Positions 35,660 through 42,986 of a DNA stretch of 48,874 nt are shown one piece after another. A model generated the notes under the pieces. That model did not search any database. It saw only the letters and a list, made by a program, of their open reading frames with translations, and had not been told where the DNA came from. A program made the translations under genes and the position numbers. Source of the stretch: JAKJEP01 sp964580995 (GTDB taxonomy: Bacteria; Planctomycetota; Phycisphaerae; Sedimentisphaerales; SM23-30); the NCBI GenBank assembly GCA_964580995.1, contig CAZOMV010000034.1, positions 1-48,874 of the forward strand, read 5' to 3'. How positions within the stretch are numbered: the stretch's first letter is position 1; every line of letters starts with the position of its first letter.

Positions 35660-35908
35660 CTTTTACGTGGTAATGCCTATGACGGTTACTAAAGAGCGTA
35701 GAATGAGAAACTTTTCTGCCATAATGACACATACTATAACCATTGTAAACATAATCGGATGTGATTTGTCAACCCATGTAGATTCATCCGAAAGTGGGCC
35801 GTCCAAGTGTTTTGCCATTTAATAACCATCATGTTTTAGATTTTTCCGGTGTGTTTGATGGTATCGGTGTCGGCGGTATCTACATATAAAATGTTAATTT
35901 ACATCAAC

Positions 35909-36103
35909 TTACAGATTCCAAGCCCGTGCAAAAGCCTGAAAACTGCGGTCATAGCTTCTCTCCGCCTCGGGAGGGAAACAACAGCCGGGCAGCTGGCGGT
36001 TTTTCAGATGATAGGCCAGGCAGTCACAGCAGGTCCCTCTGTGTGTACAACCGGGGTAGGTACAACTACAACTTTTGCTATTTTTATCTTTTTTGCATTC
36101 CAT
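35909..36103 (-). CDS. Small Cys-rich protein, DUF6485 type
   Basis: 64 residues from ATG 36103 (the frame is open 17 codons more). After a basic start come SCSCTYPGCTHRGTCCDCLA, YHLKNRQLPGCCFPPEAE and RSYDRSFQAF. Seven to eight Cys in CxC..C..CCxC..CC spacing suggest one or two metal sites. This matches the small DUF6485 family common in anaerobes; function unknown. It stands alone between the mobile element and the decayed DUF502 gene. No obvious ribosome-binding site. Confidence 0.8.
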   Translation of the reverse strand: MECKKDKNSKSCSCTYPGCTHRGTCCDCLAYHLKNRQLPGCCFPPEAERSYDRSFQAFARAWNL

Positions 36104-36369
36104 ATCCGCAGGATAGAGGATTTTTGCGATCTTTTCAAAAATAAAACCGTTCAAGTTGAACCAGGCGGTAATATATCCGTAACATTAAATGAAACAAGTA
36201 TTTATGTTGGTGTCGGTTTGTACCGATTGAATTTCTATTGACCGCGGACTTACATAAAGCTAGACTAAGACCGATTGACGGATACGATGGATTTTCGTTA
36301 AGTATGCTATTCAAAAGGATTTAGTAGATTTACACGCGATAAACCCGGTCGTCGGAAAGGTAAGCGGCA

Positions 36370-37080
36370 TGGCGAAAGGTTCGAAAGAGGATTGTCTGAT
36401 TTTCGCCGGTTTTTTATACGTGGTCTGGCAACTTTATTACCGACGGTCCTGAACATCGTTTTGCTAGTAAAATGTTTTGAATTTGTACAAAACAATATAA
36501 GTGTATATATTAACGAATGTGTGATACGGCTGGTCGTGCTGGCAAACAACGATTATCCGGAATTGAGACCAGAAGAAGCAGAACATTATTTACGTGAAAA
36601 TAGACTGCCGGTTATCTCGGCAGAAAGATTTGGCAAATGTTTGAGAGTACGGTACAGCAGGTACCTGGATTTAAGCAGGTATATCCGTATGGGAAGCAGG
36701 TAACGGATTTTTTATTTGGTGAGAAAAAAATCGAATTTAATCGGGTGGTGATAATACCTTACCCGAGTAAAGGATTTTGGTCAATCGGATTGGTGACCGG
36801 TATCGGTTTTCGGGAAGTGGCCGAAAAAATCAAGGAAGAGTTTCTGACGGTTTTTGTACCCACTTCTCCGACACCAGTAACCGGTTATGTGGTTTATGTT
36901 AAAAAGGAAGAAGTAATCGATCTACCGATTCCCATAGATGCGGCCCTGCGATTTATCGTCAGCGGAGGAGTGATTGTGCCCGGGCGTCAGCCTCTTTCGA
37001 CGCAGCCGGCTGAGTTGACACCGGATGTGCCGGTTGCTGAGGCAAAAGGCGTAAAAGGACATAAGAAAGAAAAGACCTAG
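36370..37080 (+). pseudogene. DUF502 membrane protein, frameshifted and internally deleted
   Basis: Three pieces in two frames make up a DUF502 protein. ATG 36370 gives MAKGSKED. Another frame (36392-36703) gives SDFRRFFIRGLATLLPTV with the first transmembrane helix and VQNNISVYINE. The original frame resumes by 36637 with VQQVPGFKQVYPYGKQVTDF, then SIGLVTGIGF, SPTPVTGYVVYV and FIVSGGVIV. DUF502 proteins have a second transmembrane helix before the QVPGFKQVYP block; here it is missing, so sequencing error alone cannot explain the break. The end is a basic tail. The hibernation-factor gene starts 63 bases later. Confidence 0.75.
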
Positions 37081-37143
37081 AGCAAGGCAGATTGTGGCAA
37101 AAGAAAAGGATAAACCTTCCCGGATTAGAAAGGAGTTTATGAA

Positions 37144-37503
37144 GTGCTAACAAAAATAACAGCCAGGCACATGGATGTAACCGATGCGATGAAAGCTTTT
37201 GTGGAGAAAAAGATCGCCAAGTTGAGCAAATATTACAATCGGATATCGGAAACCGAGGTGATCGTGGATAAAGAGGGTCTGGCGTATAAAGTGGACCTGA
37301 TTATCAAAGCGGATAATCGGCCTCCTTTTGTGGTGCATCATTCGGGGGAGGATTTGTATGCGTGTGTGGATTTTGCGATCGACAAGAGCGAGAGGCAACT
37401 GACCAAGCATAAGGAGAAGTCACGCAATCACAAAGGGCATGCCAGCGCCGCGGAAGCCGCAGCGAACAAAATCGAGTCAGAAAAGCCTCAGGCGGAAGAA
37501 TAA
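37144..37503 (+). CDS. hpf: Ribosome hibernation-promoting factor, short form
   Basis: 119 residues; GTG start with AAGGAG eight bases upstream (the ATG five bases earlier stops at once). The HPF/RaiA fold is visible: ITARHMDVTDAMKAFVEKKI, AKLSKYYNRI, AYKVDLIIKADN, FVVHHSGEDLYACVDFAIDK and ERQLTKHKEK. No C-terminal dimerisation domain, so it is the short type. It binds the 30S decoding site in stationary phase. Placement before EIIA-Ntr repeats the order seen beside rpoN in many bacteria, though rpoN is absent here. Confidence 0.93.
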   Translation: MLTKITARHMDVTDAMKAFVEKKIAKLSKYYNRISETEVIVDKEGLAYKVDLIIKADNRPPFVVHHSGEDLYACVDFAIDKSERQLTKHKEKSRNHKGHASAAEAAANKIESEKPQAEE

Positions 37504-37617
37504 AAAAGTTCGTATGCTCAGGTAGGAGCAGCGTAAAGTATAGAAAAATTGGAGTTGCTATTGTCATACTATTCCCGAAACGAGTGAATAGTGATTTATT
37601 GGTAACAGGAGAGATTT

Positions 37618-38100
37618 ATGAAATTGAGTGATTTCATGGTGGGGAAGGCGATTGTCCCCAAGCTCAAATCGCAGGATCGCGACGCAGTCATTACGGAATT
37701 GGTAGAATCCCTGGTACAGGCAGGATGCATTCAGACGGCCCACAAAAAGGAAATCACCCAAAAGATTATCGAGCGAGAAAAACAGGGAAGCACCGGGATC
37801 GGCAAGGGAATCGCGGTGCCCCACATCAAGCATCCATCGGTGAAGGAAATCATCGGTACCATCGGCTGCAGCAAGGGAGGGGTGGATTTTGCCTCATTGG
37901 ACAAAGCCCCGGTGTACTCGGTTTTGCTGCTGGTCAGTCCGCCGAATAATCCGGACCGGCATCTGGAGGCGATGGAAAGCCTGTTTTCCCATCTGCAGCG
38001 GGAGATGTTCCGAAAATTCTTACGACAGGCGGAAACACAGGAGGAAATCGTGGATTTGCTTAAGGAAGCGGATGAATCGCAGAATAACAGCGGTCTTTAA
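37618..38100 (+). CDS. ptsN: PTS EIIA-Ntr-like protein
   Basis: 160 residues, with AGGAGAG before the ATG. A single EIIA (fructose/nitrogen type) domain with the phosphorylatable His69 in GIGKGIAVPHIKHPSVKE. Then CSKGGVDFASLDKAPVYSVLLLVSP and a C-terminal helix (HLEAMESLFSHLQREM) follow. No EIIB or EIIC domain is present in the window, so it is a regulatory phospho-acceptor rather than a sugar importer. HPr and enzyme I follow at once. Confidence 0.93.
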   Translation: MKLSDFMVGKAIVPKLKSQDRDAVITELVESLVQAGCIQTAHKKEITQKIIEREKQGSTGIGKGIAVPHIKHPSVKEIIGTIGCSKGGVDFASLDKAPVYSVLLLVSPPNNPDRHLEAMESLFSHLQREMFRKFLRQAETQEEIVDLLKEADESQNNSGL

Positions 38101-38120
38101 CCGGGAAAGGGAGCAGCACA

Positions 38121-38417
38121 TTGCCGTCAATACAAGACAGCCATCATCTGGAGCGAGAGGTGGAAATCCGGAATCCGGACGGTTTGCATATGCGCCCGGC
38201 GATGCAATTTGTCGATTGTGCCAATGGGTTTAATTCTCGCATCAGTATTCGCAAAGATTCCCAGTGCGTGGATGGGAAAAGTATCATGCAGGTGACCATG
38301 CTGGCGGCGGCCCGGGGAACCAAACTGAAAATCATCGCCGAGGGGAATGATGCTCCGCAGGCGATTGAAATTCTGGCTCGCTTGATACAAAACGAAACAT
38401 TTGATAACGTCAAATAA
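38121..38417 (+). CDS. ptsH: HPr phosphocarrier protein
   Basis: 98 residues; TTG start with GGGAG seven bases upstream. Typical HPr: NPDGLHMRPAMQFVDCANGF with phospho-His23, and VDGKSIMQVTMLAAARGT with Ser54 in the position phosphorylated by HPr kinase. The N-terminus is about eight residues longer than usual. No HPr kinase gene is in view. The stop overlaps the enzyme I start by one base. Confidence 0.95.
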   Translation: MPSIQDSHHLEREVEIRNPDGLHMRPAMQFVDCANGFNSRISIRKDSQCVDGKSIMQVTMLAAARGTKLKIIAEGNDAPQAIEILARLIQNETFDNVK

Positions 38418-40156
38418 TGGAAATCATTAAAGGAATAGGCGTATCGCCGGGCGTAGGTATCTACAGCGCGGTAGTGATCGAAGCAGAGGCGTATCGTATT
38501 CCCCAGCGTACGGTGCCCGTAGGGCAGGTCCGCATCGAGAAGCTGCGGTTGCGGCAGGCGTTCCTGGATGCCACCGAGGAAGTGACCCATCTGCAAAGCA
38601 GCCAGTCTGAATTATGGGACAGCAAGATCAAGGATATTTTTGCGGTTCATCTGCATTTCTTGCGGGATAAAAGCCTGCGCCGCAAGATCAGTGATTTACT
38701 GTCGCAGCAGTATTATACAGCGGAGTATGCCGTCAGCGTGACCCTGCGGGAAATTGCCAAACACTTTGCCGGCGCGGATGACGCGTATATTTCCGAGCGC
38801 GTGACGGATATTTACGATATCGAAAGGCGCCTGCTGCGGCATCTGATCGGCAAGAAGCAGGAAGAGTTGCAGCATCTTACCGAGCCGGTGATCGTCATTT
38901 CGCATGATCTGACACCGACGCAGACGGCTTCTTTTGATAAACGGTATGTCAAGGGGATCGCGACGGACGCGGGCGGGCGAACGTCCCACACCGCGATCGT
39001 ATCCCGCAGTCTCGGAATCCCGGCGGTCGTGGCCCTGGGAAATGTAACCTCGCTGGTGGCGGCGGGCGACCTGGTGATCGTGGACGGTAATCGGGGGACT
39101 GTAATTATCGATCCGGATCAGACCACGCTCGACGAGTATCGAACCTTTGCCGCGACGATCATCGAGCAGGAACACGAGCTGGATGAACTGACCCGCCTGC
39201 CGGCGGTTACCACGGACGGGTTTACGATCCAGTTGTTCGGAAATATTGAATTTCCGAACGAGGCGGACATTACTTTGCAAAAAGGCGGCGAAGGGATCGG
39301 GCTATACCGTACCGAATTTTTGTATCTGGGCGCGGATCATGATCCCACGGAAGAAGAACATTTTGACGCCTATATGACCACGATCCGTAGTTTCGGAAAC
39401 CATCCGATCACCATTCGAACGGTGGATCTGGGCGCAGATAAATTCCTTCATCGGGACCGCTGGATAAAAGAGCCCAACCCCTTTTTAGGATTGCGTTCCA
39501 TCCGCTACTGCCTGAATAATCTGGCTCTGTTTAAAACTCAGATGCGGGCGATTTTGCGGGCCTCGGTGCACGGCAATTTAAAAGTCATGTTTCCGCTGAT
39601 TACCAATATTCTGGAGTTGCGCCAGGCCAAGTGGGTGCTGGCGGACGTCAAGGAAGACCTGGAGGAACAGGGGATCGCCTTCAATGACAGCATCCCGGTC
39701 GGCATCATGATCGAAACGCCGGCCGCGGCGATAACCGCCGATGACCTGGCGGACGAAGTCGATTTCTTCAGCATTGGTACGAACGATTTGATTCAATATA
39801 CTCTGGCCGTGGATCGGGCCAACGAACATGTGGCGTCACTGTACAATCCGGCCCATCCGGCCATTCTGAGTCTGATTCGCCAGGTGTACCAGGCCGCCAA
39901 GCGGGCTAAAATCGACATCAGCTTGTGTGGGGAAATGGCCTCGGAAGTCGAGTTTACCCCCCTGTTGCTGGGATTCGGATTCACTACCTTAAGTCTGGCT
40001 CCGCCCCGGATTCCGGAAATCAAAAAAATTATTCGATCGGTTTCCATGTCGCAGTGTCGCCGGATGGCTCGCAAGGCTCTTACCTTCGACACTGATAAAC
40101 AAACCATCAGTTATTTACGCTCGGAAATGCAAGCTATTTTGGCAAACCTGGATTAA
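38417..40156 (+). CDS. ptsI: PTS enzyme I (phosphoenolpyruvate-protein phosphotransferase)
   Basis: 579 residues. It begins GIGVSPGVGIYSAVVIE. The HPr-binding helical region follows, then the phospho-His loop TDAGGRTSHTAIVSRSLGIP (His191). The PEP-binding barrel has GLYRTEFLYLG, TVDLGADK, GLRSIRYCL, PVGIMIETPAA, FFSIGTNDLIQYTLAVDR and the catalytic Cys in LCGEMASE. It transfers phosphate from PEP to HPr. With only EIIA-Ntr as visible partner, the chain looks regulatory. Start overlaps the HPr stop (TAATG). Confidence 0.97.
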   Translation: MEIIKGIGVSPGVGIYSAVVIEAEAYRIPQRTVPVGQVRIEKLRLRQAFLDATEEVTHLQSSQSELWDSKIKDIFAVHLHFLRDKSLRRKISDLLSQQYYTAEYAVSVTLREIAKHFAGADDAYISERVTDIYDIERRLLRHLIGKKQEELQHLTEPVIVISHDLTPTQTASFDKRYVKGIATDAGGRTSHTAIVSRSLGIPAVVALGNVTSLVAAGDLVIVDGNRGTVIIDPDQTTLDEYRTFAATIIEQEHELDELTRLPAVTTDGFTIQLFGNIEFPNEADITLQKGGEGIGLYRTEFLYLGADHDPTEEEHFDAYMTTIRSFGNHPITIRTVDLGADKFLHRDRWIKEPNPFLGLRSIRYCLNNLALFKTQMRAILRASVHGNLKVMFPLITNILELRQAKWVLADVKEDLEEQGIAFNDSIPVGIMIETPAAAITADDLADEVDFFSIGTNDLIQYTLAVDRANEHVASLYNPAHPAILSLIRQVYQAAKRAKIDISLCGEMASEVEFTPLLLGFGFTTLSLAPPRIPEIKKIIRSVSMSQCRRMARKALTFDTDKQTISYLRSEMQAILANLD

Positions 40157-40827
40157 TGCAGTACCCTATGGAAACCGGCAACAACAATAAACGAATGCAG
40201 TTGGCTCTCTGGTTTTCCCTGCAAGACGATATCCGGTTTCTTTCGCATCATGATACCATGCGGCTTTGGCAAAGGGCCTTCACCCGCGCGCAGTTTCCCA
40301 TTCGCTATAGCTGCGGTTTTAACCCGCATTTGCGGATGTCGCTGCCGCTGCCCCGCAGTGTGGGAATGGCCTGCCGGCGGGAGCTTTTGCTGGCGGAATG
40401 GGAAGAGGTTCCTCTGGAACCGGCACAAACCAGTGCTTTGCAAAAGGAATTGCCCGCGGGAATTCAAATTCGCCAGACCGATCTGGTGCCGGCCCAGGTC
40501 TCCTATCAGCCGCAATGGGCGAGGTATCGCCTGCAACTGAGCGAACCGGTGGATTCGCAGCGGCTGCGGAACCGGATGGACGAATTTATGCAAAGCCAAG
40601 AATGGACGGTTGTTCGCCCGGCTCATGGACGCCATCCAAAGCGGAATATTCATCTGCGATCGTGCCTGATGGAAATGGAGTTGCAGGGAAACGCCCTGGT
40701 GTATAAGCTCCTTGTGCAGCCCAAGGGTACCGCCCGGCTGAGCGAGATCGCAGAAATGTTAGAAATAAACAAGCCCGGAGAGATCGTCGGAATCGAACGA
40801 TTGGAAACCGAATATCTGTGCGGGTGA
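40156..40827 (+). CDS. Stand-alone DUF2344 (TIGR03936) protein
   Basis: 223 residues, start overlapping the enzyme I stop (TAATG). The match starts at MQLALWFSLQDDIRFLSHHD and continues with MRLWQRAFTRAQFPIRYSCG, FNPHLRMSLPLPRSVGM, as in the domain usually fused to or encoded next to a B12-binding radical-SAM protein (TIGR03960). No such partner is next to it here. The gene lies 34 bases before RNase G/E; DUF2344 followed by rng is a known order, and a link to tRNA/rRNA modification is assumed but unproven. Confidence 0.9.
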   Translation: MQYPMETGNNNKRMQLALWFSLQDDIRFLSHHDTMRLWQRAFTRAQFPIRYSCGFNPHLRMSLPLPRSVGMACRRELLLAEWEEVPLEPAQTSALQKELPAGIQIRQTDLVPAQVSYQPQWARYRLQLSEPVDSQRLRNRMDEFMQSQEWTVVRPAHGRHPKRNIHLRSCLMEMELQGNALVYKLLVQPKGTARLSEIAEMLEINKPGEIVGIERLETEYLCG

Positions 40828-40861
40828 TAGCAAAATATTATTTTTCGGAAAGGATAATTCG

Positions 40862-42385
40862 TTGGCAAGGGAAATGTTAATTAACCGGTCTCAGGAGGAG
40901 GAGTGTCGAATCGCGGTGATCGAGGACAGCCATCTGGAAGAACTGTATGTGGAACGTCTGAGTACCTCCAGTCACATCGGCAATATCTACAAAGGCAAAA
41001 TCACCAATGTGGAACCAAGTATTCAAGCCTGTTTCGTCGATTTTGGCATCGGCCAGAACGGCTTCCTGCATATCAGTGATGTACAGTCTTCCTATTTTCA
41101 TTCCAAAGACAACCAGAAAGAAAGCGTCGGGCGCAAACGTCCCCGGCGGGACCGGCCTCCCATTCAGGACTGCCTGCGGCGCGGGCAGGAAGTGATTGTG
41201 CAGGTAACCAAGGAGGGCATCGGCACCAAAGGCCCCACGCTCACCACCTACCTGTCGATCCCCGGCCGGTTTCTGGTCTTGATGCCCGGCATGAATCGCC
41301 TGGGAATCTCGCGAAAAATCGAAGACTTCGAAGCCCGCTCCCAAATCCGTGACATGCTCAATCAACTCGATCCGCCCAAGGATGTCGGCTTGATTATCCG
41401 CACCGCGGGGATGGACCGCAGCAAAAAGGAACTCCAGCAGGATTTGAATTTTCTCCTGCGGCTGTGGAAAACCGTTACCCAAAAAACCAAGTCGGAGGCC
41501 CTGCCGGCCCTGCTCTACCAGGAATCCGATCTGGTGCAAAGAACCATGCGCGATATTTTCAACAGCAACATTAGCCGGATACTCTGCGATTCCGAGATCA
41601 CCCTGAAAAAAGTACGCGATTTCCTGCGCATTGCCATGCCCCGCACCCGCAGCCGCGTCGTGCTTCACGATGATCCGGTCCCGTTATTCGAAAAATATCA
41701 TATCGAAGAGGAAATCGAGAAGATCAATGCCCGCTATGTCCCGCTGCAAAGCGGCGGTTCCCTGGTCTTCGATCAGACCGAGGCCATCGTCGCTATCGAC
41801 GTCAACAGCGGCAAATTCCGCGACCACAAGGACGCCGAAACCACCTCGTTCAAAATCAATATGGAAGCGGCCCCGGAAATCGCCCGCCAGCTTCGCCTCC
41901 GCGACCTGGGCGGCGTCATCATCATTGACTTTATCGATATGATCAACGAAAAGCACCGCCGGGCCGTCGAAAAATGCCTGCGCGAGGCGGTCAGTACCGA
42001 CCGGGCACGCACCAAAATCCTCCGCATCAGCCAGTTCGGGATCGTCGAAATGACCCGCCAGCGGATGCGCCCCTCCCTCAAGAGCAGCACCTACATGCAC
42101 TGCCCCCACTGCAAGGGTTCGGGACTGGTGAAAACCCCGGAAAGCATGTCCATCGAGATCATGCGCCGCATCCAGGCTATGAGTAAAAAAACCAATATCG
42201 CGGTGATTGAAATTGCCGTTTCCGGAAATGTCGCCTCGTTCCTGCAAAATCAAAAACGGTCTCTCATTGCACAACTGGAACAAGCTTCGCAAAAATCCAT
42301 CGTGATTATTCCTAATTTGGCCTTCTCCAACGATGAGAACAATTTCACCCTCCGCGACGTCCGCGGCAGCGTGGTCCCGGTGTAA
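40862..42385 (+). CDS. rng: Ribonuclease G/E
   Basis: 507 residues; TTG start preceded by GGAAAGGA. An S1 RNA-binding domain at about 35-125 (GNIYKGKITNVEPSIQACFVD, GFLHISDV), the RNase H-like and catalytic core with the two magnesium-binding aspartates in AIDVNSGKF and IIDFIDM, and the Zn-link CPHCKGSG are present. The long C-terminal scaffold of RNase E is missing, so it is of RNase G length. It processes rRNA and mRNA. The stop is followed within 40 bases by the terminator-like hairpin of the mobile element copy B. Confidence 0.96.
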   Translation: MAREMLINRSQEEECRIAVIEDSHLEELYVERLSTSSHIGNIYKGKITNVEPSIQACFVDFGIGQNGFLHISDVQSSYFHSKDNQKESVGRKRPRRDRPPIQDCLRRGQEVIVQVTKEGIGTKGPTLTTYLSIPGRFLVLMPGMNRLGISRKIEDFEARSQIRDMLNQLDPPKDVGLIIRTAGMDRSKKELQQDLNFLLRLWKTVTQKTKSEALPALLYQESDLVQRTMRDIFNSNISRILCDSEITLKKVRDFLRIAMPRTRSRVVLHDDPVPLFEKYHIEEEIEKINARYVPLQSGGSLVFDQTEAIVAIDVNSGKFRDHKDAETTSFKINMEAAPEIARQLRLRDLGGVIIIDFIDMINEKHRRAVEKCLREAVSTDRARTKILRISQFGIVEMTRQRMRPSLKSSTYMHCPHCKGSGLVKTPESMSIEIMRRIQAMSKKTNIAVIEIAVSGNVASFLQNQKRSLIAQLEQASQKSIVIIPNLAFSNDENNFTLRDVRGSVVPV

Positions 42386-42409
42386 TACCCCCCCGCCCCA
42401 GGGAAATTA

Positions 42410-42498
42410 GACGCCAGCGTCAAAAGCTCTTCGACCCCTTGTTATTGGGGAGCCAGAGCTGTTTTTGGCTGTCAATATCGACTTTTGGCGGTTCCGTC
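42410..42498 (-). mobile_element. 89-bp MITE-like element, copy B
   Basis: Inverted copy of 35571-35659 (79/89 identical, no gaps). Flanked exactly by AAATTA on both sides (42404-42409 and 42499-42504). The right end lies 36 bases upstream of the blaI -35 box and the left end 24 bases after the RNase G stop, so it occupies an intergenic site. Confidence 0.88.
42425..42466 (+). terminator. Intrinsic-terminator-like hairpin within copy B
   Basis: AGCTCT (42425-42430) pairs with AGAGCT (42455-42460), CCCC with GGGG inside it, and GTTTTT follows (42461-42466). It is 39 bases after the RNase G/E stop and is correctly oriented to end that transcript. The same structure exists in copy A on the other strand. 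Confidence 0.65.
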
Positions 42499-42520
42499 AA
42501 ATTACATTTTTTTACTAAAA

Positions 42521-42562
42521 TACGAAATTTTTCGTTGACAAGTACGAAATATGTCGTATATT
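42521..42562 (+). promoter_or_regulatory. blaI promoter with two overlapping dyad operators
   Basis: Promoter: TTGACA (42535-42540), 16-base spacer, TATATT (42557-42562). Operator 1: ACGAAA-TT-TTTCGT (42522-42535), touching the -35 box. Operator 2: TACGA-AATATG-TCGTA (42543-42558), filling the spacer and the start of the -10 box. The centres are 22 bases (two helical turns) apart, as expected for two cooperatively bound BlaI/MecI dimers that repress their own gene. Confidence 0.8.
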
Positions 42563-42601
42563 AGAAATAGTGATGACTCATACTTCAAAAAGGATTTTGC
42601 A

Positions 42602-42985
42602 ATGGTCAAACCAAAAATACCGAAACCTACCGAAAGTGAACTGGCGATCCTGGGAATCCTCTGGGAGAAAGGCCCCAGCACCGTCCGTCAGGTCAATGAA
42701 ACACTAAGTAAACATCAGCACACCGGCTACACCACTACCCTGAAATTAATGCAAATCATGGCGGAAAAAGGACTTGTCATTCGCGACCAGTCCCAGCGGT
42801 CCCATGTCTATCAGGCTCACCTGGCGGCGGAACAAACCCAAAACCAGCTTATCGGCGATCTGATGGACAAGGCCTTCGGCGGCTCCGCCGAAAAACTGGT
42901 CATGCGGGCCTTGTCAGCCAAAAAAATCTCCGCCGGCGAACTGGCGAAAATCAAAAAAATGCTGGATGAAATCGAGGGAAAATAA
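42602..42985 (+). CDS. BlaI/MecI-family repressor
   Basis: 127 residues from ATG 42602 (AAGGA eight bases upstream; the frame is open 17 codons more, but those run into the operator). Winged helix: PKPTESELAILGILWEKG, PSTVRQVNETL, then the wing YTTTLKLMQIMAEKGLVIRD. A C-terminal dimerisation helix follows, ending KKMLDEIEGK. BlaI proteins repress their target genes until cleaved after a signal from the BlaR1 metallopeptidase. The BlaR1-like gene follows one base after the stop, and the operator sites upstream fit autoregulation. Confidence 0.95.
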   Translation: MVKPKIPKPTESELAILGILWEKGPSTVRQVNETLSKHQHTGYTTTLKLMQIMAEKGLVIRDQSQRSHVYQAHLAAEQTQNQLIGDLMDKAFGGSAEKLVMRALSAKKISAGELAKIKKMLDEIEGK

Positions 42986-42986
42986 T

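Noticed and set aside
37568..37592. Inverted repeat ACTATTC/GAATAGT between the hibernation-factor and EIIA genes
   Set aside because: Short and AT-rich with an 11-base loop and no T-run; too weak to call a terminator or operator.
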